From assembly GCA_043805315.1 (NCBI GenBank), contig JAZDID010000135.1, positions 1 to 7,422 of the forward strand: a stretch of 7,422 bases of DNA, in the 5' to 3' direction. Every line of letters begins with the position of its first letter. Within the stretch, counting starts at the first letter, position 1. Origin of the DNA: JAHJEM01 sp043805315 (GTDB lineage Archaea > Nanobdellota > Nanobdellia > Woesearchaeales > JAHJEM01). A program made the position numbers and the translations under genes. Positions 1 through 5,401 of the stretch are shown here, piece after piece. The notes below the pieces were generated by a model. It was not told the origin of the DNA. It saw only the letters and a list, made by a program, of their open reading frames with translations, and did no database searches.

Positions 1-31
1 CACATAATTTTTATTCTTGAGTAGGAAATGC

Positions 32-63
32 GTTTTTATTTATATGAGGCAATTGACAAATTC
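32..63 (+). repeat. Left terminal inverted repeat of the insertion sequence
   Basis: It pairs with 1172-1203 in inverted orientation: 26 of 32 positions match, and the longest unbroken runs are ATTTATA and GAGGCAAT. It overlaps the transposase stop codon (62-64). Read outwards on the minus strand, it contains a TATA-like stretch at 39-46. Confidence 0.7.
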
Positions 64-1135
64 AGTTGGTATAGACGGTGAGTGTTTGTTGTGATTGTTT
101 TGCTTGTATTTTTGCCAATAATTTGAATTGTTCCAACATAAACGAGAAAACAACAATGTTTTCCACTGTTGTCTTTTTTATTATCTGACTTTTTTTAATT
201 TTGTTTTGGATCAAACAAATCGGAGTATATATTTTTGAATAACTATTGACTCGTTCTATGCTTGTTCTTCTTTTGAATTCTTCTAAAACAAATTCATTGT
301 TTTTGTAGACTGGATTTAGCATAAAGTGCCAATCTGTCGACGGCAGATCTATTCTTTCTTCGTATTTTGAACCTCGTTTGTTGTAGCCGATTAAAGGAAT
401 TTTGTGTTGTACAGAAATAATAATTTCGTGCATTTCACGGAAATCAAAAATGCCATCCATTATGATGAACGTATTATTTTTGCTGTCATCGATCTGCTTT
501 TGTTTGAAAAAATCTTTTCCCAGATTTATTTGTCCCACTCTTGCATATCCCACGACAAATCTTCGCGGTATTTGATGTTTTATCGACGCCAAAATCATCA
601 GCCAGAATCCATGAAATTTCTTTTTATTGCTCTTGGCTCCGAAGTGATATCGATGCGGAGTCTGCTTGTTCTTTATCGGAACAGGAATATCTGTACCGTC
701 AAATGTCATATCGTCATCTTCAAAAATGTGATTTTTTTCCAATGTATCGTCGAGAAAATCAAAAACATATTCGAACCTATGTGAAAATTGTCTTTCGAAT
801 TTGCTCAAAGTATCGTGGCTCGGTACTTTAGTGAGATTACAAAACTCAAGATATTTCTTATTTTCCTTCAATCTCTTAACGAGAACAGTATTATCATCCG
901 TCAGGAGATACGCTTTCAAAAGGAATGTTCTAAGGAGGCTAACCTCGGTAAACTCTTTTTTTCTACCTCGACGAGAAACCCGTCGTTTACCCAGTATTTT
1001 TACCACTGGCAACCAATCAAATTCATCAAGCACCCTTTTTAAATGAGAAAATTCTTCAGAATTTTGCATAAAAACACACCTCTCTCCACGATAATCTCGA
1101 GAATAAACTATGCGCTTTTCACACTTTGCATTCAT
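62..1135 (-). CDS. DDE transposase of the IS4/IS5-like superfamily
   Basis: The 357-residue protein catalyses cut-and-paste movement of the element that encloses it. The N-terminal part (about 25-125) is helical and basic, with SRRGRKK at 54-60 and a segment with SHDTLSKFERQF at 106-117, like the DNA-binding region of IS5-type transposases. The RNase H-like core shows the expected acidic residues: Asp146 in FDGTD, Asp227 in IIMDGIFD and Glu294 in RRTSIERVNSYSK. The last gives the R-x-x-x-E-R pattern typical of the Transposase_11 fold. Length is normal and there is no frameshift or internal stop, so it may be active. The stop codon lies inside the left terminal repeat. The ATG at 1135 gives the full frame; a later Met (residue 23) is possible. 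The composition is AT-rich, unlike the neighbouring genes. The superfamily call is firm, the subgroup is not. Confidence 0.9.
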   Translation of the reverse strand: MNAKCEKRIVYSRDYRGERCVFMQNSEEFSHLKRVLDEFDWLPVVKILGKRRVSRRGRKKEFTEVSLLRTFLLKAYLLTDDNTVLVKRLKENKKYLEFCNLTKVPSHDTLSKFERQFSHRFEYVFDFLDDTLEKNHIFEDDDMTFDGTDIPVPIKNKQTPHRYHFGAKSNKKKFHGFWLMILASIKHQIPRRFVVGYARVGQINLGKDFFKQKQIDDSKNNTFIIMDGIFDFREMHEIIISVQHKIPLIGYNKRGSKYEERIDLPSTDWHFMLNPVYKNNEFVLEEFKRRTSIERVNSYSKIYTPICLIQNKIKKSQIIKKTTVENIVVFSFMLEQFKLLAKIQAKQSQQTLTVYTN

Positions 1136-1171
1136 TCTGTCGTCTAAGAAATCAATAATTCACGTCTAAAA

Positions 1172-1203
1172 GAATTAAGCGATTGCCTCTTATAAATGAA
1201 AAC
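1172..1203 (-). repeat. Right terminal inverted repeat of the insertion sequence
   Basis: This is the inverted partner of 32-63. It ends only 17 bases before the start codon of the 530-residue gene and contains TATAAA at 1191-1196, which sits at promoter distance from that gene. Confidence 0.7.
1189..1198 (+). promoter_or_regulatory. TATA element of the 1221 gene, inside the IS end
   Basis: CTTATAAATG is centred about 28 bases before the ATG at 1221, the spacing expected for a leaderless archaeal transcript. It falls within the right terminal repeat of the insertion sequence. The element is near-palindromic, so it could also drive the transposase gene inwards; the transposase ATG is about 58 bases away, which would leave a leader of roughly 30 bases. 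Confidence 0.6.
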
Positions 1204-1220
1204 TTCTTCCCGCTACTATC

Positions 1221-2813
1221 ATGACAGAAGGACAAAAAGAAAGGCACCTGTATGAAGTCCATCTTTCCGGTGCAAGCAAGAACAAGGATCCTGGCGCGAT
1301 ATTCACAGTCAAAAAAGTTGTCTATTCAAACTCTAAGAAAGCAGGATGCCATTCAACCATCTCTCTGCATAAAGATGACCGGAGCTTTACCATATTGACT
1401 GACATGCCAAAGACAAAACTCGAGGCAATTCTTGACAACACTGACTTCAGGACAACCGTAATCACGCCAGAGAAAGAAATTGATTACAGAGCGCTTTTAC
1501 GGGAATATGAACGGCAGATGCGGGATGAGAGAAGAGAGGCAGGGCTGGCCTTCAGCACACAGGAGACAAGGATCAAGATTCTTGAGATGCAGCTCAGGGA
1601 TGCAGGCAAGCCTGCAGGCATTCTCATACCTGAGAACGCGACAGGCCTTGAAGCGATCAAGATATGGTATGCATCCCAAGTGCCACGGTTCGAGCTGCTC
1701 GACAAGGAATATGAGCATGCAGTCACCCAGATCTGCGATGAGCTCGGGATAAAAAACGGGCAATTCGACAAGGCGCTCGCGTTGATACAAGGATCTCTTG
1801 AGCAGAGCGCTGAATACCAGGTGATCGGGCCGAATATTGGGAAATTCTATATTCCTTATCTTGAGGCAAAGAAAGTTGCAGAGACAAATCCTCTACTGAA
1901 AGTTGAGGCGGATGATGTCACCATGGGAATTGTCGATGCAATAGATGGCCTTAAAGCAAAGTATGAGAAGACCAGACAAGTATTTGACCAGGCTGCAGGC
2001 ATGCTCAGGAACGAGAAGTTTCCCTTCTTTATCTTCCAGACCTCAAAGGATTTCAGGATTGTCCTTCCTATACCTCTCGAGAAGGCAGAGCTGGAAGGAC
2101 AGGCTGAGCCAGGCATGCTCACCAGGCATCTCCTGAAGTATGTCAACGAGTATCTTCAGGCAAAAAGCGAGGAACTGGGAACACAGTATAGGAAAGATAT
2201 GGAGCACGGCGGCATGGCTTGCTTTGTGCTTGATAAGCCTAAGAATCTTGATAGGAAGCATCCCTGCGACACGGATTTGGCTGTTTTGATGAAAGAGATT
2301 TATCAGGAGCAGGGAAATCACCCGTTCTCTAAGCTCGGAATCATCGTGAATATGATCAGCTTTACCTCCACAGAAGGAGAGCCTCTGGAAGAGATCGTGC
2401 AGAGTGCGGCTGATGCTAAGGTACACGCAAGAGAGAGAGAAATAGCTGGAGAACCCAAGAGAGTGATGAAAAGAGAGCCCAGAGCGTCGAGAGCATATGA
2501 TCAGGAGGCATTAGAGAGAATAATGCAAACGGCTGAGAAAGAAGGCATTGCGATTCCAGACCCTCGTGAAGTCTTCAGCACAAAAGCATCTGATTCCTAT
2601 GTTGCATACGCACAGCTCTTGTATGTCATTGGCAAAGGGGCAAGAAGGGCTATCGACATCAAGAGAGGAATGGCGCGGCTGCAAAAGAAAAGAGGGACAT
2701 TTTCTCCAAAAGAGGCAATCCGCATCCAGAACATGGTGTTCGCTCTCAGAAAGAAAAAACTTGTCACGCTTGCAGCTGGCCTGTATACGCCAACATTCAA
2801 GAAAAAGTCATAG
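1221..2813 (+). CDS. Uncharacterised 530-residue protein with coiled coil and basic C-terminal domain
   Basis: I do not recognise this family. No signal peptide or membrane segment is visible, so it is probably cytoplasmic. Residues 1-82 look like a compact alpha/beta region. Residues 85-130 are strongly charged and helical (RALLREYERQMRDERREAG), a likely coiled coil. Residues 140-400 are mixed, with a hydrophobic strand pair FPFFIFQTSKDFRIVLPIP at 267-285. A basic, low-complexity linker spans about 400-425. The C-terminal hundred residues are helical and basic and end in a pattern (SPKEAIRIQNMVFALRKKKLV, then a short strand GLYTP) that would fit a winged-helix domain, but I see no diagnostic motif. 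The ATG at 1221 fits the TATA spacing and there is no clear ribosome-binding site. Its promoter coincides with the insertion-sequence end. Confidence 0.85.
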   Translation: MTEGQKERHLYEVHLSGASKNKDPGAIFTVKKVVYSNSKKAGCHSTISLHKDDRSFTILTDMPKTKLEAILDNTDFRTTVITPEKEIDYRALLREYERQMRDERREAGLAFSTQETRIKILEMQLRDAGKPAGILIPENATGLEAIKIWYASQVPRFELLDKEYEHAVTQICDELGIKNGQFDKALALIQGSLEQSAEYQVIGPNIGKFYIPYLEAKKVAETNPLLKVEADDVTMGIVDAIDGLKAKYEKTRQVFDQAAGMLRNEKFPFFIFQTSKDFRIVLPIPLEKAELEGQAEPGMLTRHLLKYVNEYLQAKSEELGTQYRKDMEHGGMACFVLDKPKNLDRKHPCDTDLAVLMKEIYQEQGNHPFSKLGIIVNMISFTSTEGEPLEEIVQSAADAKVHAREREIAGEPKRVMKREPRASRAYDQEALERIMQTAEKEGIAIPDPREVFSTKASDSYVAYAQLLYVIGKGARRAIDIKRGMARLQKKRGTFSPKEAIRIQNMVFALRKKKLVTLAAGLYTPTFKKKS

Positions 2814-2850
2814 GCAGATATTCTTTCTCTTTTCCCGAGTTAAGACAAAA

Positions 2851-2860
2851 CTTTTTAAAG
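2851..2860 (+). promoter_or_regulatory. TATA element of the 2883 gene
   Basis: CTTTTTAAAG is centred about 27 bases before the ATG at 2883. The pyrimidine-rich stretch just upstream (2820-2834) could terminate transcription of the preceding gene. The separate promoter argues that the 2883 gene is not only co-transcribed with the 1221 gene. Confidence 0.55.
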
Positions 2861-2882
2861 AGGGTTATGCACGAGTAGCTGC

Positions 2883-3263
2883 ATGGCATTCACGTTTGAA
2901 GGCAGGAGGAAGTCGAATTTCTTTGAGAAAGTCCTCCTTATCATCGGGCTCGGTGTGATCATCCTGGGCTTCCATTTCATCCTGAGCATCTACCAGAGCG
3001 GCCAGAACGAGCTCTGGGGAATGGTATCGTCGATCTTCCTCTGGCTCATGCTTATCGTGATGATCGTGCTCCTCGCGACTGAAGAGGATGTCAAGGAAGA
3101 GCTGGCCATCATCATGAAGCAGCAGATAGAAGAGGTCAGGCTCATCAGGGAAGAGGTCAAGCTGCTGAAAGATGACTACCGCCTGATGAAAGACATCGAG
3201 AACGAGGAGATGGCCGAGCTGCGGCTGATACGGAAGGAACTGGAGAAGCAACGGTATAAGTAG
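2883..3263 (+). CDS. Small two-helix membrane protein with C-terminal coiled coil
   Basis: I do not recognise a family for this 126-residue protein. A short basic N-terminus (GRRKSNFFEK) precedes two hydrophobic helices at about 17-36 and 46-65, separated by a short polar loop (YQSGQNELWG). Residues 67-124 are almost continuously charged, with hydrophobic residues at heptad-like spacing (EEVRLIREEVKLLKDDYRLM), a convincing coiled coil that would lie in the cytoplasm if the basic N-terminus stays inside. This layout suggests a membrane-tethered scaffold or oligomerising subunit, but that is inference. The start at 2883 is supported by the upstream TATA element. It is 69 bases after the 530-residue gene and 55 bases before the next one. 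Confidence 0.85.
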   Translation: MAFTFEGRRKSNFFEKVLLIIGLGVIILGFHFILSIYQSGQNELWGMVSSIFLWLMLIVMIVLLATEEDVKEELAIIMKQQIEEVRLIREEVKLLKDDYRLMKDIENEEMAELRLIRKELEKQRYK

Positions 3264-3289
3264 ATGCATCAATGATTTCTTTCATAACA

Positions 3290-3299
3290 TATTTATACT
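3290..3299 (+). promoter_or_regulatory. TATA element of the 3319 gene
   Basis: TATTTATACT is centred about 25 bases before the ATG at 3319. A second AT-rich stretch (AAATATAT, 3300-3307) lies too close to serve a leaderless start. Confidence 0.55.
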
Positions 3300-3318
3300 A
3301 AATATATTTCTCTTAACT

Positions 3319-3690
3319 ATGATTCAAGAGTTAATAGCAAAAACGCAGAACAGCCACACAATACTGAAAAAAAGCATCTCTCAACTGCAGAGTGACTTCA
3401 GGGATGCACATGATTTAGCTATGGAAATAATGCCTGAACTTTCCTCTCTTTTAGAAGCACGAGATGAAGATCTTTTTTCAGAACAGAACTTTTTGACTGC
3501 CAGACTTGTCTCGAGCTACAATAGCGACCAGCTCGGTGCGAGCTTCGGGTTGGCCTCGCCCGGCGAGTACCTCTACAGGATTTTTCATCCCAAAACACAC
3601 AGAACACTAAGAGCTGCAAATGCTATCATCAATAAAAGATACGCAGCATTAACGCAGCAGTATGATGGAGTAGATGTCATTCTTAACTAA
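3319..3690 (+). CDS. Uncharacterised 123-residue soluble protein
   Basis: I do not recognise a family. The protein is predicted mostly helical. Residues 1-50 (TILKKSISQLQSDFRDAHDLAMEIMPELSSLLEARDED) look like two amphipathic helices, a Gly/Ser/Pro-rich stretch follows at 72-82 (LGASFGLASPG), and a helical end closes it (TLRAANAIINKRYAALTQQY). No membrane segment, cysteine or obvious catalytic motif is present. The gene ends in tandem in-frame stops, TAATAA at 3688-3693, and the next base begins the stop of the opposing DUF357 gene. The codons for about residues 64-85 are much richer in G and C than the rest and can form two adjacent hairpins. The start fits the TATA spacing. Confidence 0.75.
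   Translation: MIQELIAKTQNSHTILKKSISQLQSDFRDAHDLAMEIMPELSSLLEARDEDLFSEQNFLTARLVSSYNSDQLGASFGLASPGEYLYRIFHPKTHRTLRAANAIINKRYAALTQQYDGVDVILN
3510..3573 (+). repeat. GC-rich patch with two adjacent short inverted repeats inside the 3319 gene
   Basis: AGCTCG (3530-3535) and CGAGCT (3539-3544) form a perfect six-base stem around GTG. A few bases later CTCGCC and GGCGAG form a second six-base stem around one base, near 3555-3567. The patch is much richer in G and C than the rest of this AT-leaning gene. It stays in frame and encodes the Gly/Ser/Pro-rich segment. Confidence 0.45.
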
Positions 3691-3693
3691 TAA

Positions 3694-4008
3694 TCAATCC
3701 TCATCAACCGTGAACAAGCTGCTGTCCTTCACCTTGAACAATCCTAACCGCGCTGCGCAATCGAGCCAGCCGTGCGCGTAATTCACGCAGCCATAGGCGA
3801 GAACATATTCTCCTTTGCTCCTGAAATGCTTGGCGTCAGAGAAATATCGCTCTGCCATGTCGATGCAGACCTCTGCCTCTTTCTGCTTTCCCTTCTCTTT
3901 GGGAGCTTTTTTCGCAAAGAGTATTGCCTTTTCTGTGGTCGAGAAGTATGTGTCGAGCTTTTTCTCAGTGACAACATTTCCTTTTTCTTTTTGTCCTTTC
4001 ATCAGCAT
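3694..4008 (-). CDS. DUF357 family helical protein
   Basis: This 104-residue protein matches the archaeal DUF357 family. The most telling stretch is residues 49-91, with the pattern DMAERYFSDAKHF, then KGEYVLAYGCVNYAHGWLD and ARLGLF. The family is a small all-helical bundle of unknown function. Helices here are likely at about 15-35, 43-64 and 67-90. It lies directly after the PIN nuclease gene in the same operon, with the stop and start codons overlapping as TGATG, which suggests translational coupling. Three starts are possible: GTG at 4011, ATG at 4008 and ATG at 4002. I chose 4008 because ATG is the commoner start codon and it overlaps the upstream stop. A partner or regulatory role for the nuclease is inference from adjacency only. 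Confidence 0.8.
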   Translation of the reverse strand: MLMKGQKEKGNVVTEKKLDTYFSTTEKAILFAKKAPKEKGKQKEAEVCIDMAERYFSDAKHFRSKGEYVLAYGCVNYAHGWLDCAARLGLFKVKDSSLFTVDED

Positions 4009-4511
4009 CACATCAGCTCGTGGAAATCCTTATAGACGCTCAATCCATAGCGCTTCAAATAATTCTCCAGCTTGACAGTGAAGAGGTCGTGCTTGTCTTT
4101 TGTCAGGACTGTCGCATGCGCGAGGATGGCTGCTGCCATGAGCACACCGTCAGACGGGTCAGGGACATCCTCAGCCAAGTACGGATCGACTGCATGCATG
4201 AATTCCTTCTCCTCTGCGCGCTGGCCTGGCTGGACAGGAACATCAAGCACTTTCAAATCTGGATCCTGCCTGAGGAAATGCCTCGCCCTTTCGCGGACGC
4301 GCTCTCCAATCTTATGGTCGATGTGGATGAACTCTGCGACATTGAATGACGTCATATAGACATTGTGCAGGCTGATCAGTTTCTGCAGCTCATGCTCTTT
4401 CTGGTGCTCGAACGCATGGACAAAAAAGCAAGTGTCGAGCAATATGGCATTGCCTTTCTTCTTCACGAACTCTGGAGTGACGTGCTGGAGCTTGACGAAG
4501 AGCTCTTTCAT
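4008..4511 (-). CDS. PIN-domain ribonuclease
   Basis: This 167-residue protein has the acidic metal-binding residues of PIN nucleases in the usual order: Asp26 in ILLDTCFFV, Glu60 in FNVAEF, Asp118 and Asp121 in DPSDGVLMAAAI, and Asp139/Asp142 in VLTKDKHDLF. PIN proteins cut single-stranded RNA with divalent metal ions; archaeal members include VapC toxins and rRNA-processing enzymes. The protein has a roughly 20-residue N-terminal extension before the first strand and is somewhat longer than typical VapC toxins (about 130 residues). No VapB-like antitoxin with a DNA-binding fold precedes it; instead a DUF357 gene follows with overlapping codons. It could be a toxin, a housekeeping RNase or a maturation factor; sequence alone does not decide. 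Fold assignment is strong. Confidence 0.88.
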   Translation of the reverse strand: MKELFVKLQHVTPEFVKKKGNAILLDTCFFVHAFEHQKEHELQKLISLHNVYMTSFNVAEFIHIDHKIGERVRERARHFLRQDPDLKVLDVPVQPGQRAEEKEFMHAVDPYLAEDVPDPSDGVLMAAAILAHATVLTKDKHDLFTVKLENYLKRYGLSVYKDFHELM

Positions 4512-4532
4512 ACAGTTGATTGATTGCAGGAT

Positions 4533-4542
4533 GTATTTAACA
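4533..4542 (-). promoter_or_regulatory. TATA element of the PIN/DUF357 operon
   Basis: On the minus strand this reads TGTTAAATAC, centred about 26 bases before the PIN start at 4511, consistent with a leaderless operon transcript. The 103-base region 4512-4614 holds this promoter and the divergent one for the SdpI-like gene; I see nothing else in it. Confidence 0.5.
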
Positions 4543-4577
4543 TTTATGGTTCATCTATAATCCACTGTTGGCAGCAA

Positions 4578-4590
4578 CATTTAAATATAA
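4578..4590 (+). promoter_or_regulatory. TATA element of the SdpI-like gene
   Basis: CATTTAAATATAA contains a canonical archaeal TATA box. Its AAATATAA part is centred about 28 bases before the ATG at 4615. It is separate from the divergent PIN promoter some 45 bases away. Confidence 0.6.
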
Positions 4591-4614
4591 CCGTTTTCAT
4601 AAGAATCCTGTCCC

Positions 4615-5382
4615 ATGATTTCCCTGAGAAAGTCAGACCTCCTCTGCATCATCATACTCGGTGCCATGTTCATCATCGGCGCATACGTTTTTCCGATCGT
4701 CGACAACGCGTTTCCGACCTATGGGAACAGCGCTCTCATCAGGCTCCTGAGCTTCCTGCTGCTGCCGCTCATCGCCTTGACCTTTTTCTTGCTCTTCTTT
4801 CTTATCCCTGATGTTGAGGTGCACAAGAAGAACATCGCAGGGTTCATGCGGCAGTACACTGAGCTGAAGATAGCATTCATGCTCTTTTTCCTGTTCCTGT
4901 TCATCGCAAAGATCGTCTCGTTGTTCCAACCCTTTGCTCTCACCTTGTTCGCGCTGCTCTTCACCGCGCTCTTTCTATATTATGTCGGCTACCTGCTCAA
5001 GTCCTTCAAGAGAAACTATTTCATCGGCATCATCACGCCCTGGACACTCGCAAGCGATATTGTCTGGGAAAGAACACATAAAATTGGCAGCTTCACCTTC
5101 CGCCTGCTTCCCATCGTCATCCTGCTCGGCATCCTCATCCCCGGCTATATCGCAGAGCTGGTCATCATCATCCTCATTGCCAACATCATCTTCTTCCTGC
5201 TCTACTCCTATGCGCAATGGTACCAGCTCACCCATGAGCAGAGGCATGTCGAGAGGGCGGTTGTGCAGGAACAGCTGCTGAGAAGGATTGCAGGGAAAAA
5301 AGAACCCGACGAACCAAAAAAGAGAGAACAGCGCGTAACAACTCGAAAACGCGTGAAAAGGCAGGGAAAAGGAAAAAAATAG
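4615..5382 (+). CDS. SdpI-like multi-pass membrane protein with basic tail
   Basis: This is a 255-residue integral membrane protein. Hydrophobic helices are visible at about 9-27, 42-65, 86-103, 107-128, 161-177 and 180-200. Between helices four and five it carries the signature of the SdpI family: NYFIGIITPWTL at 134-145, followed by W-E-R-T-H at 151-155 and then KIGSF. In Bacillus, SdpI gives immunity to the SdpC peptide toxin and also acts in signalling; most other members, including archaeal ones, have no known role. Unusually, the C-terminal 28 residues (228-255) are a very basic hydrophilic tail rich in Lys and Arg. The N-terminal DUF1648-type segment is only weakly recognisable. It ends 19 bases from the end of the converging cbf5 gene. 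The family call rests on the motif; the function is open. Confidence 0.78.
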   Translation: MISLRKSDLLCIIILGAMFIIGAYVFPIVDNAFPTYGNSALIRLLSFLLLPLIALTFFLLFFLIPDVEVHKKNIAGFMRQYTELKIAFMLFFLFLFIAKIVSLFQPFALTLFALLFTALFLYYVGYLLKSFKRNYFIGIITPWTLASDIVWERTHKIGSFTFRLLPIVILLGILIPGYIAELVIIILIANIIFFLLYSYAQWYQLTHEQRHVERAVVQEQLLRRIAGKKEPDEPKKREQRVTTRKRVKRQGKGKK

Positions 5383-5401
5383 CCGAAAGAGAATCAGCGC
5401 T

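Larger units (their letters stand above)
32..1203 (-). mobile_element. Insertion sequence with a single DDE transposase
   Basis: This unit holds one intact transposase gene bounded by imperfect inverted repeats. The core repeat at 38-63 matches the reverse complement of 1172-1197 at 21 of 26 positions. Counting the adjoining GTTTTT/GTTTTC, it extends to 32 and 1203 (26 of 32). A subterminal copy of TAGACG(G)TGA also appears at both ends (about 72-81 and 1160-1168). The whole unit is clearly more AT-rich than the genes to its right, which suggests recent acquisition. I found no convincing target-site duplication, so the exact ends are uncertain by several bases and the insertion may be old. 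The family is probably within the broad IS4/IS5 DDE group; I cannot name the subgroup. Confidence 0.75.

Noticed and set aside
404..1046. Plus-strand open frames opposite the transposase
   Set aside because: They lie fully antisense to a gene with clear catalytic motifs, and their translations show no domain or promoter.
26..1198. AAATG at 26-30 and 1194-1198 as a target-site duplication of the insertion sequence
   Set aside because: Using it would put the right boundary inside the matched inverted repeat, so the repeats would no longer be terminal. Five AT-rich bases can recur by chance.
2043..2426. Minus-strand frames opposite the 530-residue gene, and similar shadows opposite the membrane-protein genes
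   Set aside because: They are mirror frames of a long coding region with good codon usage and have no recognisable protein features. The acidic, Asp/Glu-rich ones opposite membrane genes are a usual artefact of hydrophobic codons read in reverse.
4008..4511. Calling the PIN gene a VapC toxin
   Set aside because: The PIN fold is clear, but no VapB antitoxin gene is adjacent, the order is wrong, and the protein is longer than typical VapC, so the toxin label is not supported.
4512..4614. Small RNA or tRNA in the 103-base divergent gap
   Set aside because: No tRNA arms or stable hairpin could be found; the two promoters account for the conserved-looking AT blocks.
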